From JALQTD01 sp964390365 (GTDB lineage Bacteria; Bacteroidota; Bacteroidia; Flavobacteriales_D; Sanyastnellaceae): a stretch of DNA of 34,078 nt. How positions within the stretch are numbered: position 1 is the first letter of the stretch; the number at the start of each line of letters is the position of its first letter. A program made the position numbers and the translations under genes. A model generated the notes under the pieces. That model did no database searches. It was not told the origin of the DNA and was given only the letters and a program-made list of their open reading frames with translations. Where the stretch lies: contig CAYMHW010000014.1 of assembly GCA_964390365.1 (NCBI GenBank), positions 1-34,078 of the forward strand. Direction: 5' to 3'. This document shows, piece after piece, positions 1 to 9,720 of this stretch.

Positions 1-29
1 CGTCGTGGACCGGGCGCGGCGCAACTGAT

Positions 30-37
30 TACCTTTG
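30..37 (+). promoter_or_regulatory. Bacteroidota -7 promoter element (TACCTTTG)
   Basis: TACCTTTG matches the Bacteroidota primary sigma -7 consensus TAnnTTTG exactly and ends 22 nt before the ATG of the M1 peptidase gene. The same octamer precedes mnmA, the SRP RNA and the aldo/keto reductase in this window. No convincing -33 TTG is visible in the 29 bases upstream. Confidence 0.6.
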
Positions 38-59
38 GGGCCATTCAACCTCAACGTGC

Positions 60-1943
60 ATGAACCGAACCACCATCATTGCCGGCGTCCTCTCGCTCGC
101 CGCCTGGGGATGCTCCGACGTCCCGGCCCCGGATGACGCCCCCCTCAACGCGAAACAGCAAGCCATTCTCGAAATGAAACGCGCCACCGATCACCACAGC
201 TACAGCCAGCCCGATGAGGCACGGGTTGTGCACCTCAACTGGGACGCAACGGTCGATTTCGACCGCCGCGTCATCACCGGCACCGCCACCTACGACATCG
301 CCTGCGCCGCCGACGCCGAACGCATCCTGTTCGACACCAAAGGACTGACCATCGAGGCGGCATCCGTCGACGGCGAGCCGGTCGAGTTCAACGTCGGCCC
401 CGAACAGGCCTTCATCGGCCAACCCTTGTCCATCCCGGTGACCGGATCCTCCAAACAGGTGGCCATCCAGTACGCCACTTCCCCGGACGCGGGCGCGCTG
501 CTGTGGGTGGAGGGCGAGTCGCCCTTCCTGTTCACGCAAAGCCAAGCCATCCTCGCCCGCACCTGGGTTCCGTGCCAAGACAGCCCCGGCATCCGCTTCA
601 CGTACGACGCCACGGTTCACGTCCCGAACAACCTGATGGCCCTGATGAGCGCCACGAACCCGACCGAGAAGTCGGCCACGGGAACCTACTCGTTCGAAAT
701 GGCCCAACCCATCCCCTCCTACCTGCTCGCCCTTGCCGTGGGCGACGTGGAGTTCCGCGAAATCGGCGCGCACACGGGCGTGTATGCGGTTTCCGAGCTC
801 ATCGACGCCGCGGAATACGAGTTCGCCGAAATGGAGGACTTGCTCGTCGCGGCGGAAGGCCTTTACGGACCATACGCGTGGGAGCGGTACGACCTGCTCG
901 TCTTGCCCCCGGCGTTTCCCTTCGGTGGCATGGAGAATCCGCGCTTGACCTTCGCCACCCCCACCATCATTGCGGGCGACCGGAGTTTGGTTTCGCTCGT
1001 CGCGCACGAATTGGCCCACAGCTGGAGCGGGAACCTGGTCACGAACGCCACGTGGGACGATTTTTGGTTGAACGAAGGCTTCACCGTGTACTTCGAGCAG
1101 CGCATCATGGAAGCCGTTTATGGGGCGGACATCTCGGAGATGTTGGCGACGTTGAGCTACCAAGGTTTGGTCGATGAAGTGGACGCCATCATGGACCTCA
1201 ATCCGGATGACACCCACCTGAAGCTGCACCTGAAGGACCGGGATCCCGACGATGGGATGACGGCGATTGCGTACGACAAGGGGTACTTTTTCCTCCGCAT
1301 GCTGGAACAAACCGTGGGCCGTGAAGCCTGGGACACCTTCCTGCGTGCCTACTTCGCGCGCCACTCCTTCAGCGTGATGGACACCGACGCCTTCATCGCC
1401 TACCTGAAGAAGGAATTGCTGAACACCCCCGAACTGCTCGCTGCGGTGAATTTGGACGCGTGGATTTTCGGGGCAGGCCTGCCCGAGAATTGTCCTGAGG
1501 TGCGGAGCGAACGCATCGAGCGCGTGGACGCATTGCTCGCGGAGTGGGTGGCAGGAACGGCTTCAACAGAGTCGCTGCCTTGGGAGCAATGGGTGTACCA
1601 GGAGCGGTACCGGTTCTTGTCGAATTTGCCGGACAACACGCCTGCGGAGCGCATGGGCGAGTTGGATGCGGCTTGGAACATCACCGCGACCGGCAACAAC
1701 GAGGTGCTGTTCGCTTGGCTGGAGCAAGGCATTCGCAGCAACTACACGCCGTGCTACGACCGGTTGCGGAGCTTCCTCGAAGTGGTGGGCCGCCGGAAAT
1801 TCTTGACCCCGTTGTACCGGGCGATGGAAGAGACCGGCCAAGGCGAACTCGCGCGCGACATCTACCGCACCGCCCGCCCCAACTACCACAGCGTGGCCAC
1901 GGGTACGATGGACGAATTGCTCGGCGTTTCCCTCCCCTCCTGA
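60..1943 (+). CDS. M1 family metallopeptidase (aminopeptidase), lipoprotein
   Basis: This is a zinc aminopeptidase of the M1 family, 627 residues, which removes N-terminal residues from peptides. The gluzincin site is complete: HELAH at residues 316-320 and the third zinc ligand E339, 19 residues after the second His (in NEGF). The exopeptidase motif GGMEN lies at 289-293. An N-terminal beta domain (about 40-240) precedes the catalytic domain, and residues about 480-627 resemble the helical C-terminal domain of the leukotriene A4 hydrolase branch. A tyrosine in the AYDKGYFFL segment fits the catalytic Tyr of that branch. The N-terminus is a short hydrophobic signal ending at Cys18 (AWGC), a plausible though imperfect lipobox, so the enzyme is probably anchored in the envelope. 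Its own -7 box lies just upstream and a strong terminator follows. The substrate is unknown. Confidence 0.93.
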   Translation: MNRTTIIAGVLSLAAWGCSDVPAPDDAPLNAKQQAILEMKRATDHHSYSQPDEARVVHLNWDATVDFDRRVITGTATYDIACAADAERILFDTKGLTIEAASVDGEPVEFNVGPEQAFIGQPLSIPVTGSSKQVAIQYATSPDAGALLWVEGESPFLFTQSQAILARTWVPCQDSPGIRFTYDATVHVPNNLMALMSATNPTEKSATGTYSFEMAQPIPSYLLALAVGDVEFREIGAHTGVYAVSELIDAAEYEFAEMEDLLVAAEGLYGPYAWERYDLLVLPPAFPFGGMENPRLTFATPTIIAGDRSLVSLVAHELAHSWSGNLVTNATWDDFWLNEGFTVYFEQRIMEAVYGADISEMLATLSYQGLVDEVDAIMDLNPDDTHLKLHLKDRDPDDGMTAIAYDKGYFFLRMLEQTVGREAWDTFLRAYFARHSFSVMDTDAFIAYLKKELLNTPELLAAVNLDAWIFGAGLPENCPEVRSERIERVDALLAEWVAGTASTESLPWEQWVYQERYRFLSNLPDNTPAERMGELDAAWNITATGNNEVLFAWLEQGIRSNYTPCYDRLRSFLEVVGRRKFLTPLYRAMEETGQGELARDIYRTARPNYHSVATGTMDELLGVSLPS

Positions 1944-1956
1944 GGCCGAGCGCCTG

Positions 1957-2001
1957 AAACAAAAAACCCCGGGACTCGCTCGAGTTCCGGGGTTTTTGTT
2001 T
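1957..2001. terminator. Bidirectional rho-independent terminator
   Basis: An inverted repeat of about 21 bp (1957-1978 pairing with 1981-2001, one bulge) has a CCCCGG/CCGGGG core flanked by an A-run on the left and a T-run on the right. It therefore works as a hairpin plus U-tract in both directions. It separates the convergent M1 peptidase gene and the second giant T9SS cargo gene. Confidence 0.9.
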
Positions 2002-2017
2002 GCCCGTGTGTTTGGGC

Positions 2018-5000
2018 TCAGCGAATGATGGTCACCGTGCCGGTGTACTCATGGCGTTCGGCGGATTGGCTTTTGTTGTACACCACCACGCGGTAGAAGT
2101 ACACGCCGTTTTGGGCGTAGTATTCCGAGTCGTTGATGGCTGGCCCGTGCCAAACCTCGTTCATGTCCCGCGTCTCAAACACCTTGTTGTTCCAGCGGTT
2201 GAATACCTGCAACAAGAAGCGGTCGGGATCGATGTCGGTGCCCTGCACGTAGAACGCGTCGTTCACCCCATCGTTGTTGGGTGTGAAGGAGGTGGGAATG
2301 TACAGGTTGAACAAATCGAAGATCTCGATGATGCGAGTCACCTGCGCTGAACAGCCGTTGACATCGGTTACCACCAACGTCACCGGATACAAGCCGCCGC
2401 GATCAATGGGGAATTGGAACGTGGGGTCGACTTCGTCGGAGACGCCGTATTCGCCCAACGAACCGAAATTCCACTCCCATTCCACCACGCCCGATGAGTT
2501 CACGCTCTCGAATTCAATCTCCGTATCCGGCACAGACGTCGGTTGCGGACTCGCTGCGTACCCCACAGAAGGCACGTCATAGACATCGATGAGGCCAGGC
2601 TCGGTCAACGAGTAATCGCACCCCAAGACGGACGTGATGTGGTAGGAAACCGTGTAGGAACCCGGCTGTGGATAGATGTGCACCGGATTCGCTTCGAAGG
2701 CGCCTTCGCCATCCCCGAACGTCCAATATTGGTCCTGAATCAAGGCTTGGTCCACATCGCTCGTGAACTGAATCACTCCGGGAATGCACGTGTGGGTGGT
2801 ATCCGGGTGGAAATTCGCCGGAATCGGCGTCTCAATGACCACCTCGTGGCAGGACTCCACCGCGGGCGTTTCGCAATCGTCCATCAACGTCACGCAGTAC
2901 GTTCCGGTTGCAGGCGGCGCATCCATGAATTCGGTTTCCGATCCGGTCGCCAAGTTCATTCCTTGCCATTCCCAGGTGTACGTGTAGCCCGAGCCCGAAC
3001 CCCCATCCGCATCGAGGATGCTGAGCGAAGCGAACGCGCCTCCACAAATCAAGTCATCGCCTCCCAGTTGCACCGACAAGCTGTCCAAGACATTCACGGT
3101 TACGGTTTGCTCATCCGAAGGACATCCGTTGGGCGTGGTCGCGTACACCGTGTAAACCGTCGTCACCACCGGCGAAACCGTATGGGCGTCCCCGGTTCCG
3201 AGGCCGTTGTCCCAATGGTATGTCCACGTACCGCTCGGGTCCATGTCCGAACTGGCTTCCAGCGTCACCGCGCCATCGATGCAAATCGTCGGGTCAGGCG
3301 TCAAATCAAACAGCAAAGGCTCAGGCTCCACCAAAACGATGTCAAACGCATACAAGCACCCCCCGTCATCCGATACCTCCAGCAGGTAATCGCCCGGAAC
3401 CAAGTCGCCGATCACCGTCAAACCGCCTCCTGAGGAAGTCGATTCCACCAAGGTTCCCCCTTCGCTCAGCACGATGTTCCAAGGTCCATCCGCGGGGGGT
3501 GATGCGATGTTCACCGCCACTTCGCCGTCGTTTCCGTAGCAGGACACGGGGGTCACCTCGTACGTGAACTCGAAGCCCGGAAGCACCTGGACCTCGTCGG
3601 TGGTTCCGCAGTTGGGCATGTCGATGGGCTCGACCAACAACGTGTACGTGAACGGCTCCCCGTCGAAATCGAGCACCAATGGGTTTTGGATGTTGGGGTC
3701 ATCGAGGTACAGTGGCGGGTCCCACGTCCAGGTGTACCCGCAGGAGCTCTGGCTGCTTCCGCACGAGGTGCAGAAAATGAGCGGATCGTAGTTTAAAGAG
3801 GCGCACGAAACGCTGCCGTCGGTGTCGATGCTCACGGTCAAGCAGCCATCGGGATTGGTGGCCGTGAACACGTTCCCCGACAAATCCGGGCCCGAAAGCG
3901 GCCCCGCTAAGATGGGTGAATTCACGTCCGGTCCATCGTAGATGTACAATTGGTCGAAAACGGCGTTCTCCACCCCACCTTGCTCGATGGAGATGGTGAT
4001 CATCGTTCCGTCACCGGGGTTGTCGGGGCAGAAGTAGAACTCCTCGTAAATGTTGTTGCCGTAGCAGTACTCAAAGGTGCCTTCCACGCCGCCACAAGCC
4101 GAAGGCTCGGACCCCGTGAATGCGCCTTGCAACTGGACGGCGTCTTGGCAGAACACCACGTCAGGGCCAGCCGTCACGGAGTTGCCCAATCCCGGCACCA
4201 CCGTCACCACAACCGTCGTGTCCCACGTGCATCCGAAGTTGTTCGTCACCACGTAATCGAACTCGTAATCCCCGGGAATGTCGAACTCCAATCCCACATA
4301 GTCCGCTTCGCCATCGAGCTCCGTCACCCCGTACGTGTTGAGGTCGAGGTCCCAATAGCTCGAATCCGCGTCCAGTCCGATGGTCGGCGTGAAGGTCGTG
4401 ACCCCGGGGACGATTTCCGGGTTGAAATCCAACGTCCAGTTGAACAAGAACCCGTCGTCCCCGAGCCATTGGTCGTGGATGTTCAGCGTCCAAACCCCAT
4501 TCAACGGGCACCCCACGAGGTCGCAAAAGTCACCGCACGGCAAGTACGAGCCCGCCGGCACGGCCGCTCCACCTGCGACGGCCGGATTGCTCGGGTCGTC
4601 CATGATGAAGTCGGCATCCATGTCCCACGTGTACTCCCAACCGATGCCCGCTACCGGGTCGCCGAGGTTGTTGCCTCCCAAGTCCGGGAACATGCACCCC
4701 GTCGCGTCCGCCCCCCCACTGGGTCCGTTGTCCAACAAGAGCATTTCCTGACCATTCGGGCATTCCACCCAAATGGTCAAGTCCCCGATGAACGTGTGCT
4801 CCATGACCGCAGACAGCGACATGATGTCGTCGCATTCCTCCACGACTTGGCCTTCGTCAAAGAAGTCGATGACCATGTCCGACTCGAAGGGCACGTTCGA
4901 GTTGTCCGGCAGCGATTGCTCCTCGGAAACGGATACCGGAGGCAACGCCGTCCAGGTCACGCTCTGCACGGGGTTTCCATCCAGGAAGCCCGGCGAACCG

Positions 5001-5818
5001 GTGCACAGCGGCGTGGTGAATTCCGCATTGAAAATCGGAATCGTGCTCACGAGCACTTGGAACGGCTCGAGGTTGGTGCTGCTGCAGCCATTTTCGTCTT
5101 CCACCACCAGGGTGACCAAATACTCCCCCGGCGTGTCGTAAGCGTGCGAAGCCGACATCGAGGAGGTCGTCTCCACGCTCCCGTCTCCCCAGTTCCAAAT
5201 CCAGTTCGCCAACGGCGCACCATCGCCTTCCGAGTTGCTGCCATCGAACGTAACGTCCTGCATCGGACAAATCCCTACGCTGTTCGGGTTGTCTTCGAAC
5301 GCATCCGGGTCGAGGAGTTCAAGCGAGGACGTCGGCACCGTGCACGGCGTCACGCACGTCACTTGCGCCGCCCAACCGATGGCCCCAGCCGTCGCTCCGT
5401 TGTTCACCACGAACTGAAACGTCAGGCATCCCGTCGGGTTGTTGAGCGATGCCGTGGCCGTCACGTCTTGGAAGTTGTTGCCCGTGCCCACGCCGATGAG
5501 GGGCGCTCCGTTCGAGTCGCCGTCGTAGATGAACAACATGTCGTTGTTGTTCGGGTTGGCGTTCGTCTGCAATTGGAAGGAGAGGAATTCGGCCGCGATG
5601 GCGTCTCCCGGGTTGTCAGGACAAATCGTGATGACGTAATCGTTGTTGCTGTATGGTCCCCCTGCCGGGTCCCCGATGTCGCCATCGTCCACGAAGAAGC
5701 CGTCGCACGTGGTGACGGTGCCGCCTTCGTTGATTTGGATGTTGGTTTGGCCTGCAACACCGAACGCCAAGCTCGCGAACAAGCTGGCCCAAGCAACCTT
5801 TTTGAGAATTGGATTCAT
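2018..5818 (-). CDS. Giant T9SS type B cargo protein with CUB-like, PKD and P-domain-like modules (paralogue 2)
   Basis: A 1266-residue secreted surface protein without a recognisable catalytic domain. In order: signal peptide (1-23, ending VAG|Q); CUB-like domain with FIYDG (about 38-160); PKD domain with WNWGDG (165-258); region resembling the proprotein-convertase P domain, with IGDLTIWVECP and HDQWLGDDG (295-466); Ig/PKD-like segment (470-545); second CUB-like domain with YIYDG (556-690); SprB-repeat-like segment starting VSCYGNDG (755-830); two Ig-like segments (840-995); two PKD-like domains (1000-1166); and a gliding-motility-type C-terminal domain beginning IPTSFTPNNDG and ending GTVTIIR (1171-1266). 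That last domain is the type B T9SS signal, so export across the outer membrane is expected. The start codon overlaps the upstream paralogue's stop (ATGA), suggesting translational coupling. Adhesion or matrix binding is an inference; the ligand is unknown. Confidence 0.92.
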   Translation of the reverse strand: MNPILKKVAWASLFASLAFGVAGQTNIQINEGGTVTTCDGFFVDDGDIGDPAGGPYSNNDYVITICPDNPGDAIAAEFLSFQLQTNANPNNNDMLFIYDGDSNGAPLIGVGTGNNFQDVTATASLNNPTGCLTFQFVVNNGATAGAIGWAAQVTCVTPCTVPTSSLELLDPDAFEDNPNSVGICPMQDVTFDGSNSEGDGAPLANWIWNWGDGSVETTSSMSASHAYDTPGEYLVTLVVEDENGCSSTNLEPFQVLVSTIPIFNAEFTTPLCTGSPGFLDGNPVQSVTWTALPPVSVSEEQSLPDNSNVPFESDMVIDFFDEGQVVEECDDIMSLSAVMEHTFIGDLTIWVECPNGQEMLLLDNGPSGGADATGCMFPDLGGNNLGDPVAGIGWEYTWDMDADFIMDDPSNPAVAGGAAVPAGSYLPCGDFCDLVGCPLNGVWTLNIHDQWLGDDGFLFNWTLDFNPEIVPGVTTFTPTIGLDADSSYWDLDLNTYGVTELDGEADYVGLEFDIPGDYEFDYVVTNNFGCTWDTTVVVTVVPGLGNSVTAGPDVVFCQDAVQLQGAFTGSEPSACGGVEGTFEYCYGNNIYEEFYFCPDNPGDGTMITISIEQGGVENAVFDQLYIYDGPDVNSPILAGPLSGPDLSGNVFTATNPDGCLTVSIDTDGSVSCASLNYDPLIFCTSCGSSQSSCGYTWTWDPPLYLDDPNIQNPLVLDFDGEPFTYTLLVEPIDMPNCGTTDEVQVLPGFEFTYEVTPVSCYGNDGEVAVNIASPPADGPWNIVLSEGGTLVESTSSGGGLTVIGDLVPGDYLLEVSDDGGCLYAFDIVLVEPEPLLFDLTPDPTICIDGAVTLEASSDMDPSGTWTYHWDNGLGTGDAHTVSPVVTTVYTVYATTPNGCPSDEQTVTVNVLDSLSVQLGGDDLICGGAFASLSILDADGGSGSGYTYTWEWQGMNLATGSETEFMDAPPATGTYCVTLMDDCETPAVESCHEVVIETPIPANFHPDTTHTCIPGVIQFTSDVDQALIQDQYWTFGDGEGAFEANPVHIYPQPGSYTVSYHITSVLGCDYSLTEPGLIDVYDVPSVGYAASPQPTSVPDTEIEFESVNSSGVVEWEWNFGSLGEYGVSDEVDPTFQFPIDRGGLYPVTLVVTDVNGCSAQVTRIIEIFDLFNLYIPTSFTPNNDGVNDAFYVQGTDIDPDRFLLQVFNRWNNKVFETRDMNEVWHGPAINDSEYYAQNGVYFYRVVVYNKSQSAERHEYTGTVTIIR

Positions 5819-8800
5819 CGCGTGATCGTAACCGTTCCTTTCAGCACCTTCCGCTCCTTGGTGGCCAAAGAGCGGGTGGTGATGAGGTATGTGTAGACTC
5901 CGTTTTGGACAAAGTAATCGCCGCCGAGGTTATCGCCCACCCAGGCCGCGTGCATATCCGTCGATTCATAGACCTTCCGCCCCCAGCGATCGAACACCAC
6001 GACGTGAAAATCCGACTCGTCCACGTCGATGCCGTAAAACTTCCAGGCGTCGTTCAGGCCATCCATGTCGGGCGTGAAGCCGTTGGGGATGTACATCGAA
6101 AAGCTCTCGTTCACCAGCAGCGTGCGGGACAATGCATCCGTGCAGCCCCAAGCGTTCTCCACCGTCAACGTCACGGTGTACTCGCCCGATTGTTCCGCGG
6201 GGAAATCGAAGGTGGTGGACCATTCGTCCGAGGTCCCGAAGCCCGCGAAGTCCCAAAGGGCCGTGTTCGCCCCGAGGGAGTAATTCTCGAACGTGAAGTG
6301 CGTCTCCGGCAAGGCCGTGACGGTCGGATCGTTGGCAAATGCGGCAACCGGCCAGTCGTACGTTTGGATCAACGCCGTTTGTTGGTCCGTGTAGACGCAG
6401 CCGTAGATGGATGTCACAACGTGTCCGACAGACCAAATCCCCGGCTCGATGTACGTGTGGTACGCCTCCTCCACCGCAGACGATTGCCCTCCGTCTCCAA
6501 AGGACCAAAGCGAGGTAGCGATTTGGTCCACGTTGGTGGCATTTGAGGTGAAACCAACGGTCACCGGGTGGCACCCTCCGAGGGTGTCTGCGCTGAACGT
6601 CGGGTCAATGGCATCGGGCACGCTCACTTCGACGCAGCCTTCCACGGCGGGCGTCTCGCAGGCGTCCGTCACCACCACGCAGTAGGTCGTGGTCACATCC
6701 ACGAAGCTCCAAAACCCATCGGCCGTTCCTGCCGGGGTCCAATCGTAAGTGTAGGGAGGCAAGCCACCTGCGAGCGCGGTCACTCCGACCCAAGCAGAAT
6801 CCACGTCACAGATGAGCTCGTTCGCGGTCATTTGCAAGTTCATCGGGTCGTAAATGTCGACGAACACTTCTTCGGTGGCGGTTTGGCACCCCTCCGCATA
6901 GGTGGCGTAGACGGTGTACAGCGCTGGGCTGTTGGGCCCCACCACGAGGGTGCCCTCGGTCGCACCGGATGCGCTCCAATGGTAGACGGTGTTGGGCACA
7001 GCGGGGGCGAGCACCGCTTGCAGGGTGGCTGTTCCGTCGATGCAGATGGTCGTGTCGTTGGAGGCCGTCAAGGTCGGTGTGACCACGGAGGCGAGCACCA
7101 CGTTCGCTTCGATGACGCAGTTGTCGTCGCTGACCTGCACGAGCAGGTTTCCGGGTGGCAATCCTTCCACGCTGACGGTGGTGGGATTGCTGGTGAATGA
7201 ACTGCCCACGAGGTTCGACCCGTTGAACACCTCGATGGTCCAGGGACCGACCGAACCCGCCGTCACGATGTCCACCAACAAGCTCCCGTCGTTGCCAAAG
7301 CACGTCGGGTCCGTCGATTCCACCGCGATGTCAAACGATGGGGAAACTTCCACCTCGTCGGTGGTGGAGCAGCCCGGAAGGAAGCTCCATCCGCCCGTGA
7401 CGGTGTAAACCGTGGTCTCGTTCAACGGCGTTGAAAGCGGCGAGGGCGTGTCCGCACCGACCAAATCAGTGGCCGGACTCCACGACCAATCGATCCCGCT
7501 CGCGTTCGTGCATCCCACGGTGTATTGCCAAGAGTTGTAGCTGGCCGTGCTCGCACAGGAAACGCTTCCATCGGACGAAAAGCTCACGGTCAAGCAACCG
7601 GAGGCGTTGGTGGCGGTGAAGGTTTGGCCTGTCAAATCCCCACTGATGGGGCCCGCCAACACCGGAGCATTGGTGTCCTCCCCATCGTAAATGACGAGCG
7701 GATCGAAGAAATTCTCCACGGTGCCCTGCTGGAAGCTCAAGGTCATGAAGGTCGATCCATCGCCAGGAGTGTCCGGACAAAAGGTCCACGTGAAGTTCTC
7801 TCCGTTGCCGTAGCAGTACTCGTAGGCGCCTGCGTCATCGCTGCAGACTGCTGGATCGGCATTCACCAAGCCCGCCCCGAGCTGGAAATCTCCGCACGCG
7901 AAGAAGTCTGCTCCGGCCGTGATGTTCGGCGGATCAAGGACTTCAATGGTGACCGTGGTGTCCCACATGCAACCGAAGTTGTTTTGGACCACGTAGTTGA
8001 AATCATACGAGCCCGCTTGGTCGAACACCATGTCCGCATAATCGCCCGGGGCGTCCAAGCCGACGAAGCCGTAATCACCGGGCGCCAACTCCCAGTAACT
8101 CGAATCCGATTCCGCACCGATGGTCGGCGTGAAGGTGGTCACCCCCGGCACGATTTCTGGATCGAACTCCATGGACCAATTGAACAGGAAGCCATCGTCT
8201 CCCAACCATTGGTCGTGCACGTAAAACGTCCAAACCCCGTTCAGCGGGCACCCCACCAAATCGCACATGTCGCCGCACGGAAGGTAATCCCCTGCTGGGA
8301 CCGTCGCTCCCCCTGCAACTGCGGGGTTGGACGGGTCGTCCATGATGAAATCGGCGTCCATGGTCCACGTGTACTCCCAACCGATTCCTGCCACCGGATC
8401 GCCCAAATTGTTGCCGCCCAAATCCGGGTACATGCAGCCCGTGGCATCGGGTTGCCCGCTGGGCCCGTTGTCGAGCAAAAGCATTTCCTGACCATTGGGG
8501 CATTCCACCCAAATCGTCAAGTCCCCGATGAACGTGTGCTCCATCACTGCCGAGATGCCCAGGATGTCCTCACACGATTCGACGAGCTGTCCGTCATCGA
8601 AGAAATCGATGGTCATCTCCGAATCAAACGGCACGTTGGAATTGTCGGGCAACTGCTGCTCTTCACTCACGGAAATCGGAGGCAGCGCGGTCCACGTGAT
8701 GCTTTGATAGCCCGAACCATCGAGGAAGGTCGGTTGGTTCACGCACACGGGTGATTCCGTCGCCGTATTGAACAAGGGCAAGGTGCTTACGAGGACTTGG

Positions 8801-9567
8801 AAGGGTTCCAAATTCGTGCTGCCACACCCGTTTTCATCCTCCACCACCAAGGAGACCAGGTACTCCCCTGGCTCCGCATAACTGTGCGATTCCACCGGAT
8901 TGGAGCTCAACGTGACCTGTCCGTCCCCCCAATTCCAAATCCAGTTGTCCAACGGGGCACCATCGCCCAAACTCGCACCACCGTCGAAGGTCACTTGTTG
9001 GTTTGGGCACACGCCCACGCTCATGGGATTGTCCTCAAATGCCTCGGGATCCACCAGCGAGAATGACGAAGTCGGCGTGGTGCACGGCGTCACGCACGAC
9101 AATTCCGCGGCCCACCCGATGGCCCCGTTCGTCGCGCCGTTCAAGCAGAAGAACTCGAAGGTGAGGCAACCTGACGGGTTGTTCAACGAGGCGGTCGCCG
9201 TGACGTCCTGGAAGTTGTTCCCCGTGCCCGCTCCGATGAGGGGCGCTGCCGTGGAGTTGCCGTCGTAGATGAACAGCACGTCGTTGTTGTTCGGGTTCGC
9301 GTTCGTCTGCAGTTGGAAGGAGATGAACTCTGCCGCGATGGCGTCGCCCGGGTTTTCAGGACAAATCGTGATGACGTAATTGGCATTCGTGTACGGCCCT
9401 CCAGCAGGGTCCCCGATGTCCCCATCGTCGACGAACAAACCGGAGCAGGTGGTCACATCCCCCCCGTTGATTTGGTAAACATCCTGTGAATGGACCTCTA
9501 ACACGCTGATTAACAACAGCATAAAACCACACCACAGTCCATTATGCATCAATCCCTTTTTGCTCAT
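5815..9567 (-). CDS. Giant T9SS type B cargo protein with CUB-like, PKD and P-domain-like modules (paralogue 1)
   Basis: A 1250-residue secreted protein collinear with the next gene downstream. After a signal peptide (1-28, ending EVHS|Q) come a CUB-like domain, a PKD domain (WNWGDG), a P-domain-like region (HDQWLGDDG), a second CUB-like domain (VIYDGED), SprB/Ig-like segments, two PKD-like domains (SLWSFGDGG is one) and a type B C-terminal domain beginning IPNGFTPDMDG and ending GTVTITR. The N-terminal half is strikingly similar to the downstream paralogue and the C-terminal half much less so. I chose the ATG at 9567 because it gives a normal signal peptide aligning with that of the paralogue. 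In-frame ATGs at 9615 and 9591 and a TTG at 9639 would add 24 or fewer residues, partly acidic, which is unusual for a signal peptide. Cell-surface adhesion is the likeliest role (inference). Confidence 0.88.
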   Translation of the reverse strand: MSKKGLMHNGLWCGFMLLLISVLEVHSQDVYQINGGDVTTCSGLFVDDGDIGDPAGGPYTNANYVITICPENPGDAIAAEFISFQLQTNANPNNNDVLFIYDGNSTAAPLIGAGTGNNFQDVTATASLNNPSGCLTFEFFCLNGATNGAIGWAAELSCVTPCTTPTSSFSLVDPEAFEDNPMSVGVCPNQQVTFDGGASLGDGAPLDNWIWNWGDGQVTLSSNPVESHSYAEPGEYLVSLVVEDENGCGSTNLEPFQVLVSTLPLFNTATESPVCVNQPTFLDGSGYQSITWTALPPISVSEEQQLPDNSNVPFDSEMTIDFFDDGQLVESCEDILGISAVMEHTFIGDLTIWVECPNGQEMLLLDNGPSGQPDATGCMYPDLGGNNLGDPVAGIGWEYTWTMDADFIMDDPSNPAVAGGATVPAGDYLPCGDMCDLVGCPLNGVWTFYVHDQWLGDDGFLFNWSMEFDPEIVPGVTTFTPTIGAESDSSYWELAPGDYGFVGLDAPGDYADMVFDQAGSYDFNYVVQNNFGCMWDTTVTIEVLDPPNITAGADFFACGDFQLGAGLVNADPAVCSDDAGAYEYCYGNGENFTWTFCPDTPGDGSTFMTLSFQQGTVENFFDPLVIYDGEDTNAPVLAGPISGDLTGQTFTATNASGCLTVSFSSDGSVSCASTASYNSWQYTVGCTNASGIDWSWSPATDLVGADTPSPLSTPLNETTVYTVTGGWSFLPGCSTTDEVEVSPSFDIAVESTDPTCFGNDGSLLVDIVTAGSVGPWTIEVFNGSNLVGSSFTSNPTTVSVEGLPPGNLLVQVSDDNCVIEANVVLASVVTPTLTASNDTTICIDGTATLQAVLAPAVPNTVYHWSASGATEGTLVVGPNSPALYTVYATYAEGCQTATEEVFVDIYDPMNLQMTANELICDVDSAWVGVTALAGGLPPYTYDWTPAGTADGFWSFVDVTTTYCVVVTDACETPAVEGCVEVSVPDAIDPTFSADTLGGCHPVTVGFTSNATNVDQIATSLWSFGDGGQSSAVEEAYHTYIEPGIWSVGHVVTSIYGCVYTDQQTALIQTYDWPVAAFANDPTVTALPETHFTFENYSLGANTALWDFAGFGTSDEWSTTFDFPAEQSGEYTVTLTVENAWGCTDALSRTLLVNESFSMYIPNGFTPDMDGLNDAWKFYGIDVDESDFHVVVFDRWGRKVYESTDMHAAWVGDNLGGDYFVQNGVYTYLITTRSLATKERKVLKGTVTITR

Positions 9568-9636
9568 GTTGCGACCTTCGAATTCGACGTCCATTTCACC
9601 GTAAAAATCACTCATCGTCAAAACCCTGAAACGCGT

Positions 9637-9644
9637 CAAAGGTT
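9637..9644 (-). promoter_or_regulatory. Possible -7 promoter element (AACCTTTG) for the giant cargo operon
   Basis: On the minus strand AACCTTTG differs at one position from TAnnTTTG. It lies 69 nt before the chosen ATG (9567) and 21 nt before the alternative ATG (9615). A terminator-like hairpin stands further upstream, so the two giant genes could have their own promoter rather than relying on read-through from sigma. No clear -33 element was found. Confidence 0.35.
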
Positions 9645-9720
9645 GCTTGTTTACACGATTTTTTCCACGAAAATCAGCGGCTGCTGCAATGCATTCGGGG
9701 CCCAGGGGATGGTTGAAAGA

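Noticed and set aside
295..466. Reading the P-domain-like region of the giant proteins as evidence for a subtilisin or metalloprotease
   Set aside because: These coordinates are residues in the protein at 2018-5818. No catalytic Asp/His/Ser set or HExxH motif occurs anywhere in either giant protein, so the domain appears as an orphan binding module.
3950..5896. A 648-codon open frame on the plus strand opposite the second giant cargo gene
   Set aside because: It is antisense to a gene with clear signal peptide, domain structure and T9SS domain. Its translation is rich in Arg, His and Val without domains, the usual shadow of GC-rich codon bias.
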